In this document: one piece after another, positions 22,352-34,723 of the stretch
How the letters are laid out: each line of letters starts with the position of its first letter
Position numbering within the stretch: the stretch's first letter is position 1
Assembly: GCA_023374025.1 (NCBI GenBank)
Contig: SIJG01000004.1
Span: 2,353,226 to 2,417,225, forward strand
Reading direction: 5' to 3'
DNA length: 64,000 nt
Source of the DNA: Heterodera schachtii
Taxonomy: Eukaryota > Nematoda > Chromadorea > Rhabditida > Heteroderidae
Notes under the pieces: model-generated
The model's input: the letters and a program-made list of their open reading frames with translations, nothing else
Database searches by the model: none
What the model was told of the DNA's origin: nothing
Position numbers and translations under genes: made by a program

Positions 22352-22449
22352 ACCAAAAAAATTAAGTTTTGCAAAGTTTTGTCGTTCTGATTACTAAATA
22401 AATAATAAACTTATTTGCAGTGGGAGCCCAAAATTGACTCGCCATGTTA

Positions 22450-22885
22450 AACGATCAAACCGAGCAAATTGGTATCACTCGAAAGATTTTTATGTTTAGT
22501 CTAAAAATCATTGGATCAAATCGAATCGACGGCATTTAAGCACCTGTACAACTGAGTCCCAGCGAAAATAGAGACACCAGTACCAAATAATGGAAGGAAA
22601 ATAAAAATTACATAAAAAGAGCATTTTTGTGTGTTTTGCCCGGGTTTGACCGTTTTAAAAGACCAAAAGTGCCCAATTTTCTTCACTTCAAGTTTTGAAC
22701 TGATCAAAAATCTGTTTAATGGATTAGCCGTTTACAGACTACGGATATATGTATGTATTGTATGTAGTAAAGAATCTTACTGTTTAAGTACAAAACACAA
22801 TTTAGCATTAAATATGGCAGTGAAAACAAAGCATTTCTTCGTGGATTTCTTGAATGTCTCTACATTTTCCTAATGCCAAATGGCA
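22450..22885. other. Intergenic
   Basis: No gene seen between the transposon end and the PAP phosphatase start. Short open frames have no recognisable content. The region would hold the phosphatase promoter. Confidence 0.4.
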
Positions 22886-24345
22886 ATGATACGAATCAAT
22901 TTGCGTAACTCTTTGCTTTTCATCGTCGTTTCTTCCTTCGTTTATCTCGCTTTTTTGATTTGGACAGCCAAAGACCGAGTGCCGCAGTTTGAAGTCCAAT
23001 TGAGAGATGTTCTGAGGTGATGTTTCTGGCAAACAAATGATTTCCGCTGTTTCTTCTATCACCACCTCATTGATTTAGTTATGTTGTTTTGGCGGTGGAA
23101 ATGGGCGGTCATGCCATTGTCCGAACTTTTATGGAAGAGAAACAAATTCCTTTTTCCGAAAAGGGCCAAATGGACGTGGGAAGGGCCGAACTGCTTACCA
23201 AGGCCGACCTCATCTCCAACCAATTGATGCTCACTTTGTTAGGCCGATTTCCTTTCCTAAAGGTTTCTTTTTCCGTTGATTTAAGCTAAGCCTTTTTAAA
23301 GGTCATTTCAGAAGAAAAATCGGAATTTTTGCCGGAAAAAGAGACCGAAAGGTATCGTGCCGATAACTACGAACTTTGGTTGGGTCTGCGCGAAGTATTG
23401 TCCAAATTCCCATCTTGGCGAATTCCGCTAGCCCGGGTGACCGTTTGGATTGACCCGCTCGATGCCACGCAGGAATTCACGGGTGAAACAGTCACTCGAG
23501 ACTCTTGTTGATTAACACCCTAACAGAAGGTCTAACTCAATTCGTCACTGTGATGGCCTGCGTCGCCGTTGACGGGAAGCCGATTTTTGGCGCAATTCAT
23601 GCACCTTTTAGCAACGAAACAGGTGATATGTTTGTCAAAACATGGATTTGGCAGCTTTAGGAATGGGAACATTTCCGAATATTTCTTTCTTTCGTTTTGA
23701 ACCCGAAAATAGGTTTACTCGCTTGCCTTACTTATCTTTTTAAGTGTTCGGAATGGTTGACTATGGCCTTTTCGATTCAAATGGTCTTCCTATCAATTCG
23801 TTGCCGTACAAAGGAAATGAGCGACAAAAAACCATTCTTGTCTCGAGGTATAACATTTGGGGTGACATTAAATTGCACTGCCAGAAACTTACAATTAGCA
23901 AAACTAAAACTATTTTAGGTCCCACGCCGGCGCCGTCTCCGATTTGGTCAAAAGAGCCTTTGCCAATGATTCGGCTGCCTTCGTCGTTGAACCGGCTGGT
24001 GGCGCGGGATACAAAACACTTCGGTTAATCCGACAAAGCGCCGGTCGGTCGGTCCCTTCCCTTTCGTTTTCCTCCCTTTGATTTCTTTTTATCCTTTTCG
24101 TTTTGGATCTGTACATTCACACAACTGCCATTAAAAAGTGGGATTTATGTGCGGGCGATGCGCTCATTCGCTCCGCTGGCGGTGCCCTCCTCGGCTTGGA
24201 CAACGGACTTCCCATTGACTATTCCGCCGGCGCTGCTACGGCCAATTCGGTCGACAAAAGTAAAATTCACACCAATGGTTTTGTGATGGCTTTGCGATCC
24301 CCGTATTCTTTTTATGAACAATTCAAAGAGACGCTTCTCAATTAG
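22886..24345 (+). CDS. Golgi PAP 3'-phosphatase (BPNT2/IMPAD1, inositol monophosphatase superfamily)
   Basis: Converts 3'-phosphoadenosine 5'-phosphate to AMP in the Golgi lumen, removing the by-product of sulfation. The N-terminus ([18 protein letters not shown] and onward) forms a single signal-anchor helix, as in the Golgi-resident branch. A helix with [17 protein letters not shown] follows, then the metal-binding motif [16 protein letters not shown] (D-P-L-D), [20 protein letters not shown], the [10 protein letters not shown] loop and the second metal motif [17 protein letters not shown]. The end is [11 protein letters not shown]. Seven or so short exons join these blocks. All catalytic blocks are present, so it is probably functional. 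It lies just right of the degenerate transposon. Confidence 0.93.
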
Positions 24346-24658
24346 TGACATCATTCCCATTTAAATAAAAATTTATTATTAAAATACTTTTTCTCTTGTC
24401 ATTTGTCGTTTTCCGTCTTCGTTATTTTGTTTTTTATTTACTTATTTATTTTTTTTTGCTTTTTGGTAATAATTGAGAATAATATCTTTGGGTTTTTACT
24501 CGATTTTCTTCCAAAAACTTTTTCTTTATTTTGGATTTATTCTTCTAAAAAGGTTTTCATACCATATTTGGCTATTTTCGAGATTTCGCTTAAGGCATAT
24601 AATTCCCCTCCCTTTTAATTAGTCTTATTTTCGTCCGTTTGTGATTTATTTCTTGGTT
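24346..24658. other. Short T-rich intergenic gap
   Basis: 313 bp of T-rich sequence between two plus-strand genes. No exon, repeat or RNA gene is apparent. Confidence 0.4.
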
Positions 24659-25450
24659 ATGTCGGTCCATAGTGAATTGGCTCGGTCAGAAATTTTGACC
24701 TGCAGAAATCGTTTGGCGGTGCGTCGGTTGGCTCTGCTCGAACAATACTTCGAGATGAACAAATCCGTTCAATGTCTTCTTGACGATTATCGGCTCAACA
24801 TAATGAAAGCAAAGTTCGCTGCATTTTGTTAAGTTTAAAATTCGTCGGAATGCTTTTCAGAAGCACTTCCCCCGGCTTCGTCGTTGGGTCAGTGACCGCC
24901 CTTTTGTCGTCTCAGAGGGAACTGAGCCCGACAATTTGGTTGGCCAAAAGGCACTCGCCAAGGATGTTGCTAATCTCTTTTTTTCATATTTGGCGATCAA
25001 TTATTTTTTTGTTCCTCAAAAATGCCCTGTTTTTGTCTCCTTTTTTCGCAACATCCCCGGCACTTTTTCTCATCGCATTTTGCCATTTTAAGGGTTGAAA
25101 CTGCGAAAAGCGATTGCGTTTCTTTCCTCGCATTGAATTGGCCTTCAAAATGTGCGGGGGAAAAAGGAAATGATTTGCGAAGGAGGGGAGGAGAAACATT
25201 CGATGGAAAAGGGGCGGAAGAAGCGGAACGGAATGGAGGGCACTCAACGGATTTCCACCCCTTTGGCGTTTTGGAGAGTCAAAGCGTAAAAGCGGCGAGG
25301 AAAAACATTCAAAAAGTGAGACGATTTCGAAATTCTGTCCCAAATGTTCCCGATCAGCTGCTTCTGATTCTTTGCGACTTGGCGAACATTCAAAGACAAA
25401 TCCTTTCGCTGGAGAAAGAGGCGGACGAAACGAAATTGGCCGAGTTTTAG
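24659..25450 (+). CDS. Unidentified helical protein
   Basis: Not recognised. Exon 1 starts at ATG 24659 and encodes a charged helical segment (SELARSEILTCRNRLAVRRL, then LLEQYFEMNKSVQCLLDDYR). It splices to an exon near 24860 with HFPRLRRWVSDRPFVVSEG and GQKALAK. The last open frame, ending at TAG 25448-25450, carries a basic/acidic linker and a final amphipathic helix (DQLLLILCDLANIQRQILSL). The helical ends suggest a subunit of a larger complex, but this is a guess. Exon joins after about 24960 are unresolved. It is convergent with the Neto-like gene, with about 60 bp between stop codons. Confidence 0.45.
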
Positions 25451-25511
25451 CGGTGCGTTTTCGAAATTGACAAATTGGGTAAAGTTGCAATAATGAACTT
25501 TAGATATGCTT

Positions 25512-27835
25512 TTATTCACAAGTCGTGCCGTTGCACTGACAAATTTTGCCACCGAATGTTCTTTTTGTCCACACTTCGCTGTCTCTGAAAATTCCTTTCG
25601 ATTCGTTTGGACCAATGGACGGCCAATGGCCCTTTTCATTGGTCGCAAAATTGGGGTGACTAAATAAAAAGAAATTGAAAAGTCATTCGTTCGTTTGTAA
25701 GAACTCACCCATTTCTCGGAGTATTTTTTGAGTCGGTAAAATTGCGCAAGGAATTCCCTTTCGCATTTCGTCCTCCGTGCGGTTTCGCTGCGACTTCGTT
25801 ATTTCGCCGACTCTTTCCGTCTCTTTTCCTTTCCGTCCCTTCCGCCTCTTTTCTCCCGCATTTTCCTCCCTTTTCTCCTCCCATTTCTTCCTCCCTTCCG
25901 TCTTTTTTCCTTCTTTCCCTTTTTTCCTCCGTTTTTTCATTGTTTCCATTCCTTCTTTCTCTTTTCAATTCATTCTTTTCTGCCTTTGTCCTCAAACACT
26001 TCAAAATGCGATAGGAAAAGCAAAACAGCGAAAGAAGCAGCGAAAGGAGAAAAAGCAGCGGTACGAAAGTGGCCAAAGGCAGCACTTTTTGGACAAAGCC
26101 TAAGACGGGACAGAACGATCTTCGACCGACCGAATCATCTTCCCCTCACTCGTCAAAATATTACGGTCCACTGAAACCCTCGGATTATTTTGTTGTCTCA
26201 TGGGATCAAAGTGGGAAAAAGGATCGGTTTCCATATAGTTTTTTGCATTTTTAGTTGCCCCCCCCCCATGAACCTTCTCATCAGTCGACCCCCCCCCCCC
26301 CCCCCACCCACAAAATGTTTCGTCGCTGTCGTCATTTTCTGCGCAGTTGGCCATCCCATCGCATCGTAATGTTTCGTTGATGCAAAGTCTCGTTCTTTCT
26401 ACGCAAATGTTTTCTGTCGCGTCCACGCAAAATTCGCCCCCGCTGCACACAAAACCCGCGCATTGGTCGGCCGTAACGAAAGACTGCTGCGCGACTTCGC
26501 CCAGCGAAGTTCGAAGTGCGCGTGGGTCGTCCGCTGCCGTGTGGACCAAAGATTGGACCTTAGGGGGGGGGGGGGCAGTCTCTGCCAAAAGCATTAAAAT
26601 GGACGGACCTCCGTCCAAATTAAACGGAATCCGATGGCTTTTCTCTTCGCCCCATAGTCCGCCAATTGCTTTTGCGTTGGCCCCTCGCGAGTGGTGAACC
26701 TTTACGAGCAATTGGGTCATTAATGAGCTTATCTTCGTTGGTGGCTCCTTTACCGCACAAACACTCGGTTTCTCTCCGAAAGGAACGATTTCATTCCCTC
26801 CTCCCGGTAATAGGCACTGCCCCCACAGAAAAGGGCGTCCGTTGACTGTTGGGAATGCCGAAAAGAGAAAGTGCCCAAAGAGTCGTCCATTTCGAAATCT
26901 AATGAAAAGTGTTCGGCAAAAAGCTGCACAGCAAATTCACCGTGCCGAAAACCGTCGAAAAATTGAAGGGAAGCCCTTTCGCATTCTAAAAAAGAAAAAG
27001 GAGAAAACGGACGGGAAAAAGAGGCAAAATGGGGAGACACAGCCCAAACGAACCGAAAGCGGACGAAAGTTCAATTTTCAAAAGCCGAATATTTATTCGA
27101 CGGTCGGGCGCCACCCGCAGAAGCCAATTACACGTGACATTCCGAGGAAAAGTGTAACTGAGGAAAAAGCACATCAAACGAATGAGAGAAAGGAAAACGA
27201 AAAATGTTACGGGAATCCCGGCGAATGAATCTCCCCACTCATTTCAGTGGGCTAAATTGGAATGGGTTTCATAATGACGGAATAACCAAAAACACCCACC
27301 GAATTGACCCCCCCACACTCCGTCAAATGCCTTCTGTCCGTGTCATAGTAAAAGCTGGACGGTGCCAAGATGATGGCTAAATGCCATGGTTAAAACAATG
27401 AAACAAGGTTAATGAATGACATTCGGGAACGAATTCGAATTTCATCCGAAAACCCCTCCATTTGGGTGGGGACAGAGAGGAGGCTATGAACAGAATGCGA
27501 GCCCGCGATTGCATCGTTCGCATCGCTTTCGGGCGTCTGTCCCCACAAATTCTGTCGCCGGTGTACTCACGGCCGTCGCGGTCTGACAAAAAGTCAAAAG
27601 CATGCGAATTCCCATGCCATTCCAACCGATAATTGTGACCACAATGTAATCCCGAAGGCACTGTTCTGATCGGGAGTAAGGGGCCTCCAAATCCAAATCG
27701 ACGAACGAAAGATGGACCACCAAACCGCTGAAAGGGTTTTCAATAATTAAGCGAAAGCCAAAAGGGCCTTTGTGCCTGGAAGGAGTGGCGACCAACTCCA
27801 AAGAACACTTCTGATTCTCGTACCCATTCGGATAG
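25512..27835 (-). CDS. CUB-CUB-LDLa single-pass receptor, Neto/SOL-2-like (5' end not found)
   Basis: Domains run from high to low coordinates. CUB1 (27835 to about 27420) begins YPNGYENQKCSLELV and continues through EQCLRDYIVVTI and DRDGREYTGDRICGDRRP. CUB2 (about 27180-26690) has YTFPRNVTCNWLLRVAPD, then CERASLQFFDGF and ALFCGGS. One LDL-receptor class A module (about 26560-26310) has CAGFVCSGGEFC and RCDGMANCAENDDSDETFC. A membrane helix (VPLLFLLSLLLSLFCFSYR, about 26070) is followed by a very Lys/Arg/Glu-rich cytoplasmic tail and an end with ICQCNGTTCE. CUB-CUB-LDLa-TM is the layout of Neto proteins, auxiliary subunits of ionotropic glutamate receptors; C. elegans SOL-2 is of this type. 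The signal-peptide exon should lie between 27836 and 28620 but was not identified. Confidence 0.75.
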
Positions 27836-28620
27836 CTAAAATTACCGAAAAAATATTATTATTATTTATTAGTTTCACTTCGCGGCTTACATGTCGCTCA
27901 ATGGACCTTAGCCCCCCCCCCCCCTCGGCACAAATTGTGCCATGTTCAGTAATTGCCCTATGTTCCTCCTCCCGCTGCCCCTATTTTCTGCAATTGTGTG
28001 TTGTTCAAAAGCTAATTGTGCCATGTTCAGCTCCCATTTCTCACCCATCGGAGGCGACAAAGCCCGACGATGGCAAATGCACTGAAAAGCGTGCCTTTGA
28101 CCCATTTGAAAAGTAATGGCCGTGCTTTGTCTCCTAATGAACCAATCTTTTTGTATGCATTTATTTGTCCAAAACACAAACAAAAAGCGAATGCGATTCT
28201 TCGACACGCAAAGGGCGGACGCATTGGCCGAAGGAAATCGGAGGGACGGAGGAAAAATGGGAGGGAAAAAGCAAAAAAGAGAGGGGGACAAACAGTCGGA
28301 AAAGGGGGAGGAAAAGCATGGCAATTGATTGGGAGAAGTTGGAAATGAAAGTTGGCACAGCGAAAAATGGGGGAGGGGCGAAGAGACAGCGGACGGGCGG
28401 AAATTGAATTGCATTTCCAAAAGAAAATGGCCGATGAGTGGGCCAAAACTCGCGGACGCACCCCAAAAACGTATTAGAAGACAAAAGAAAAGTCTGACCG
28501 GGGCTAATAGCCAAATTAAAGTTGGAAACCCAAATTTATGAATGAAAAAGCAAAATGAAACATACGGACAAGAGAATGAAAATGGAAAAGGCATCAACAA
28601 ATCGACCCGTCCCTTCTTTG
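27836..28620. other. Gap between WDR75 and the Neto-like gene
   Basis: Expected to hold the promoter and the signal-peptide exon of the Neto-like gene on the minus strand. I could not pick that exon with confidence: several minus-strand frames at 28027-28514 contain hydrophobic stretches but none joins cleanly to CUB1. A C run lies near 27910-27924. Confidence 0.35.
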
Positions 28621-31600
28621 TCAGTTGGCGTCGCTTCTCCTGGCCAAACAAGCGTCCAAAAACTGTCGCGTTAATTTTGCGATTGGCGGAAGCGAATGCG
28701 CGGGTCCATCAATGAATTGTTTTATGGACGGCATTTCCAGCAGAACAACCGCGTGGTTCGTCCGTCCTCCCCTTTCTTCCGATTGTTCTCCGCTCCTTTT
28801 TGGTGTCCGCCCATTCGCTGCCATTAAATGTGAAAAGGCGGTGCCCTTCTGTTTGGGGAGTTCGGCAGAGTGACCAATTGTTTGGGGTGAGTTTGGCGTA
28901 AGCACGGAAAGAGCGCCCTGAAAAAAGTCATGAGGACGGCAAATTCAGGGAGGACACGCCCACCCGTTCGGAGATGCCAACGAACAAAACATTCCCTCCT
29001 TCGCCCACGGCAACGACTTCCTTTTGTCTTTCCGAAAAACGCAAAGGGTCACTTTTCAATGTCCCATTGAAAGCATTGATAACGAAAACTGAAGAGGAAC
29101 AAATGGACCAATCACTAAAGGTTTTACTGTATTTGGGAGACCAACCAAAGTGTCCATCGTATGCGAAAGTGGCCAAATGATTAGAAGCGATTGAAAGGTT
29201 TGGGTGATGGATGGCCCAAGGGAAAGTGTTGGCATCGGAGTCGAACGAAACGACGCCAAATTGGCAGGCGATGAGCAAAACGGAGGGTGTGGCCCATTCG
29301 ACCTGACGAAACATTCGAATGGAATCAAACGGAGGGGGGGGGGGGAGGGACCTGTGAAGGATTGACCAAAGTGTCGATCATTTTGACAATCGAAAGAGTG
29401 GCCAAATGCCACAGGAAAACGCGGGAATTGTCCGCAAGGGAATTGACAGTGGCAAAACGTCCACTTGGGCTGGCAATTGTTGAGCAATGCTTCACCACAA
29501 ATTGATGCCAATTTTGGTAATGCCTTTTCAAATCGCAATGCCAAAGGGAACTAATGGGAAAACAATGGAACAATCAACAGAAATCCAAACCGAATTACCC
29601 TCTATTTTCACTTTGGATGTATACTTCCATTTCGCCATTTGAGTAAATGACCAAAAACTCTTGCCCATTTGTCATGGGAACAGTCAATGCCGAGCAGTCC
29701 CAAAATTGGTCGAGAGTCGACCGAACAAACGAAATCCGACGAGGGACGACGACGCAATTTTCCATTTGCAATTGGCCAGGGTCAGCGGAAGAACGGCGCC
29801 AAAATTTGAGGAAAGTCTGTGGACGAAGGCAATGAAAAAATGAATGAATCGGCCCACAAAGTGACCATCCGACCGACCTTTTCCAACTCATTTCGCCTTT
29901 GTTCGCACGTCACAATGCGCGGAATGCTCAGACAGACCAAAGAAACGTCGAGCCAAAGGAAGTCGGGTCGGTTGAAAGTGTCCTCGGGCGGCACATTCTC
30001 TTCCGAAATGTCCACCTGAGGGCAAATGCCATGTCAACTGAAATTGTCCATGCCAATCACTTCGCCGATTGTTTTCCACTGCTGCGGGTCAATCCATTGG
30101 AGAGAACCAATCTTCGAGTTTGTGAAAATGCAACCCGAATTGAGGGGGTCGTGCACAATTCCGACAGCATTGACTGTCGGTTTTTTGACTGTCTGCAAAT
30201 GAGACGAAAATGGAAAGTGAAAAAAGTGATTGTCCGCAAATGTCGGCCTCAATTACCTCGGCTTTGTGGGTAATACAAAGACCGGCGGAACGGACAATGC
30301 AAACGCTGTTGTCGGAATGGATGAGCACAAGCAAGGCGAAGTCCGCACTGAGCACCATCGAGCGAATAGGGCACTCCAAACTCAGCTGTTCCAATTTGTG
30401 CCAACGTCCGGCGCCGCTAAATGACACTTTGCGTTATTTTCCCTTTGGCATTCGTTCGTTCGCTTTGCTTCGTTTGGTACCTCGCTGCTGCGATGTTGTA
30501 CTTGAGCAGCAGGCCGTTCCCTGTGCCCACAAACATTGTGCCGTGGGCTGTGAATTCCGCCACCACGCGATGCCTTCAACTGGAATGACATCAAAGGCAC
30601 ATTTCGCTAATTGAAGGCCACCCACCCGGTCAGAGTGACGTGCGAACTTTTGGAGGCGGAGAAACCGCAAGTTTCGAATTTGGACCTAAATATTTTAATG
30701 AGAGTTAAGCGGGTGGAATGGCTGGCACCAGCAGTAAATCCTCCCGACGTTAAGCGTGGCAAAAAGCGAATCGTCCGATATTTTCACAGAGTCAAATTCG
30801 ACCAGACGCTGATCCTCCACATGGAAGTGCGAGTTTAGCACAAAGTGCTCACAATTGGAAAGCCTCAAAGGAACATTTGCTTAGCCCAAAATGTTTCAAA
30901 TAAAATGGTCGTTACCACCGCTCCCAGGCCCTTATCAGAGGGGAAAGACACGTGCCCACCCCCCCCCCCCCCCTCTCTCTCTCTCGCCCCGAAAACCCCG
31001 CATTTTTTTCTGGATACGGGCCCGACCGCTCCATTTACGTTTTTTCGGTGTCACCCTTTTTTCCATGCTTCGCATCTTCAGAAATGTCGTTGAATTTGGC
31101 CATGGTCAGCCGTTTCCCCTGGCACTTTACGTAGAAGTCCTTCCCGATGTCCAAATGTCTCTTCGTTTTTGGCCTTTTTCCTGTGAGTGCGACACAACGC
31201 GAAACAATCGGCGGACGGTCGCCGCCTCCGACGACGGAATTTCGTTGAGTGAATTCGTTGGTCAGTGCATTTATGGTAAATTTCAAAAGCAGCGAATCTG
31301 AGTTTTGCTTTTTCAGGTAAGAAAAGGGGGCAAAGACTGACCCTCCGCCCTTTCCTCAGTCTCTTCGCAATTCGTCGCGAGAAGGCAAATCGCTCCGTCC
31401 GACGATTGGTACGACCAACCGATGCGATACCCTCGGGGCATTTCGATTTTCCTCCTCGACAGTAACTTCTCCGACTTCACTTCCCAAACGTAAACTTCAG
31501 GAGCATCGGTTAAGGAAAGCAACTAAACAAACGAAGAAACGGGAAAAATTAAAATGAAAATGCCGAAATTAATTTTAGGAATTATTTAAAAATTCTGGCA

Positions 31601-31908
31601 ATGATATTTTATTTTGCAACAACGGATTAGAACGATTGAGCAACTGACCATTCCCTGGTGAAAGTGTACGCCGACGACACGGTCGGAATGCCTTCTGATT
31701 GCTAAGCGTTGTCCATTCTCCGAATCAAACGACAAAAGGTCAGTCCCCGAAATCAAACAAAATTTTCTGAAAGGGGCGAACATTAATTACGCGTTCCATT
31801 CGCTGACACTTACGCATTTCCATCGTAGAAAATGCCATGGTGCAAATGTTCGCCGGGGCATTGATCCTCCGAATAATCGACGGAAGGACCAGAAGACAAA
31901 TTGACCAT
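28621..31908 (-). CDS. WDR75 / Utp17-like ribosome biogenesis WD-repeat protein
   Basis: Two-propeller WD protein of the t-UTP subcomplex of the small-subunit processome, acting in nucleolar pre-rRNA transcription and processing. It starts at ATG 31908 (MVNLSSGPSVDYSE). Segments follow WDR75 in order: ENFVLISGTDLLSFDSENG, then RRHSDRVVGVHFHQG (blade 1); EVYVWEVKSEKLL; FTAHGTMFVGTGNGLLLKYN; LECPIRSMVLSADFALLVLI with HSDNSVCIV; RIVTCEQRRNELEKVGRMV; TIASPSGRFATVNSLADNSR with VFLWHLATLSIV; VEWATPSVLLIACQFGVVSF. The C-terminal tail MPSIKQFIDGPAHSLPPIAK resembles the conserved IPAISELLxTPAHVLPS end of WDR75. Exons are many and short. Not every blade was phased, but order and spacing agree with one complete gene. 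Confidence 0.82.
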
Positions 31909-32264
31909 TAGTGGATTTATAATGGAAAATTCAACTGAAAAAAATTCAGCAAAGCACTTTCTCTTGTATTAGAAAAAAGCCAAAACTTGAATTAGAAATA
32001 AAAGCTGACCGGTTGGATGATTACTAATTGTCAATTAATAAACTATCCAATGAATCGGATTTTTTTATCCCAAGCAATTAAAACAAGTCGTAAAAGGGTA
32101 AGAGGATTCGGAATTTGAAGGAGGTACGCTATTAAAAGCTGTGAAAAGGTATGAGTAATAATATTGTCGAAACAATAAGAAACGTTGGACGACAAATTCA
32201 AAGCGCAGACGAGAAAATAAGTCGAATTGATGCTTAAAAGGGCTTTTCCTCCTTCTGCTGATCG
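31909..32264. other. Intergenic between HDAC and WDR75
   Basis: 356 bp, A/T-rich, no exon seen. It is wider than the other gaps in this minus-strand block, so WDR75 may have its own promoter here. Confidence 0.4.
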
Positions 32265-34723
32265 TCAGTTGGTGTTAGCATCTTCCTCAAGCAGTTCGCC
32301 GTCTTCTTGCTGCTCTGCCTTCGGTTGTTTTTCAATTTTGATCCGCTTCGAATTGTCCTGCTTGTCCTCCCTCGAATCGCTCGGTTCGCCCGTCGTATTC
32401 CCTCCTCTCCGCTTGTATTCTTGCCTGTTCCTGCGGTCTTCACCTTCATTTTCACCTTCGTAGAATTCTCCAGGATGTGCTGTCATGTGGTCACTGACTT
32501 CGGCTTAATCAGATTTTAAATGGAAATATTTCAGGACAACTTCCACCTGGAAGTCTCCTGTCCGGGTTTGCCCTGTCGTGCTCCACTGACTCATCGATTT
32601 GCATGCCATCGCGAGGAATTGCTATAAAGGTGAAGAATGAAAAAACAAGAATTACAATAAATCATTGGAAAAATCACGTTGCATTTGAACGCTTGGAACA
32701 TGAGACAAATTGCTGAGATTTTCCAAAACGCTATTTCTGTTAAATTGGTAATATAAAAAAAGATACAATGAAATGCCAGGAAATACATACTGAACCGTCC
32801 TTAAATACTCTTCTGTGTTGTGATTGGTTTCATTAGAGGCGTCGATATGGAGGCGATAATTTGGAGCAAAATATTCAAAATAATCGTTGTAAGGAAGTTC
32901 TGAAAGATTGAAAGGGTCCTAATTATGTTCAAAAATTGCTAAGGTAATTAGAAAAACTTATAATTCATGCGACTAATGATTATTTAACCAAAAAGGGTCG
33001 TTTTGTTTTATGATTAATGTGAACGAATGTCAAAGAACAACCGTCGGATATGTCAATGTCCACGGCCAACGACGTCTCATACGTCCAACATCGAGCAACA
33101 TTCCGAGGAGTGTACCTTTTTCAAAAAGCAAACTGTCAAACAAAAATCGCAGTATTACCCGCCGCCGCCTAATAACATCAACGGCAAATTGCAATCACGG
33201 AAAAATTTCACGCATTTTCCATGTCCTGTTTTGAAACAAACAAAGTTAAAGATGGAAACAGAAAAGACCCTTCAGCGTCAAATTGAATGGGCCGAGTCGG
33301 TCTCCGTTAAGAGAATCGGCGCCGCACTGCAAAACAACGGCACTCGGTTGGAAAACCTCCATAACTTTGCGCATAATCTACAAAAACAACGCAAGAAGAA
33401 TGAGTGGTTACAATTCTTTAGAATATTTCCCTCCGTTGGTGACCAACCGGTTGAAAAATGAGTTGATACGTCTCATCCGTTATGCCGTCTTTCAACGGCA
33501 CATTCACCGAATAGTTACGGCCACGTCCCGCACCAATGTCCTTAACGGATGAGTAATCACAAAGTTAAGAAATCCACTCAAAAGAGAATTAATCACTTTC
33601 AATTCGCCGGTTCCCGGGAAAAAGTCGCCGTATTTGTGAAAAGAAACGGTCATCACTCGGTCGGTGGTGTAAAAGGCTTCTTCGACACCTGAAGGTGACA
33701 ACAATAAAACACGACAAAAGCATACAAATACCATCGCCATGATGCACATCGATGTCGACGTACAAAACCCTAAAAATAAACGAATAAAACCCTTTGAGAG
33801 AAGAAAAACGACCGTTTGTGGTATTTCAACAGCTCCAAAATGCCCAGCACAATGTCATTGGTGTAGCAGAAGCCGGACGCCCTCAAAGAAATGACCAATA
33901 ATCAGCAAAAGAAACAACGGAAAACTCTGATTTTTTGGCGTGGTGCAACCCGCCCATCCAATTGATGGCAATTTCAGCCTTTTGTTTGTTAAGCTTTACC
34001 GCAGCCGCTAACAAAAAGAAAAGAAATGCAAATGGCAAAATGCAGACAAACCCAAAGAGCCGCCACTGGAAAGTTGGCAAAACTCGAAGAGTCCGTCAAA
34101 GACAGGGCAATCTTCACCAACATTAACTAAAGGGAAAACGTACAAAGTCCAAAACGGAGAACAAATGCACATTTTAACATTTGCTTGTTGAACTGCTTCA
34201 AAGTCTCAGGAGTTGCAGAACGGAGAAAGTCCATGTACTCTTCGCTGTGAAAGCGGGTCATGTCCTCAAGGGAAGCGGGGAAGGGACGCTGAAACAGAGA
34301 AATGAATGGCAATCAAAAGAAGGACGAAAGTACGCACATAAACATCCAAGTGACGATAAACACCATAATTAAGTAACAAATGGTGGGTCATCCGAATTCG
34401 GTGCGGTTTCATCACATGGCCTTGGCCGTAATAATAGTTGCCAACATTGGCTTAAAATAATTAATTGCATAAGGGAATTTGGTAATAGGAAAGCTGCTCC
34501 CGCCCCACACTTCGCAAAAAATGTTTTATTACAAAGTCATAAAATAAGTTCGCATGATGGGTTTTGGAATCTTGCACCCCAGCAAACGTGCTATACTTTC
34601 AGAAAAACTTTTATTCCAATATGGGGGACCAACTTCATTTGTACCAGCAATTGAAACAAACTCACAATCGTAGTAATATGCGACGCGTTTTCTGTAGTGA
34701 TTTTGTACGCCGCTGTTTGGCAT
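32265..34723 (-). CDS. hda-1: Class I histone deacetylase (HDAC1/2 type)
   Basis: Zinc-dependent lysine deacetylase of NuRD, Sin3 and CoREST complexes. It starts at ATG 34723 ([19 protein letters not shown]) and splices to [20 protein letters not shown]. Catalytic blocks are intact: [30 protein letters not shown] (His dyad), [20 protein letters not shown] (zinc Asp/His), [37 protein letters not shown] (second zinc Asp), [20 protein letters not shown] (active-site Tyr) and [19 protein letters not shown]. The C-terminal tail is acidic and basic low complexity ([17 protein letters not shown], ending LLEEDANTN), as in HDAC1/2. The stop is at 32265. It begins 159 bp after the PRIM2 stop on the same strand. 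The symbol is from the C. elegans orthologue. Confidence 0.95.

Larger units (their letters stand above)
19474..22449. mobile_element. 3-kb degenerate Mutator-like (MULE) DNA transposon
   Basis: The left end reads AACACGGCGAGTCAAT and the right end is the inverted ATTGACTCGCCATGTT. The ends match those of the small element at 6767-7436. Just inside each end lie arrays of short repeats in opposite orientation (19631-19873 and 21479-21694), so the termini form long composite inverted repeats. Between them is a broken transposase-like region (20071-21019). Near the left end is the tRNA-like GGTTCAAGTCCTCC (19513-19526). A separate palindromic element (21798-22351) appears nested near the right end. 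Flanking TAA/TAA is the only visible candidate duplication. Boundaries are good to within a few bases. Confidence 0.75.

Noticed and set aside
26842..27228. 128-residue basic plus-strand open frame
   Set aside because: Antisense to CUB2 of the Neto-like gene, whose cysteines and motifs read clearly on the minus strand.
33027..33461. 144-residue plus-strand open frame with a CPRPTT...HSEECTFF start
   Set aside because: It is antisense to HDAC exons that encode [18 protein letters not shown] and [20 protein letters not shown]; the minus-strand reading is clearly the gene.
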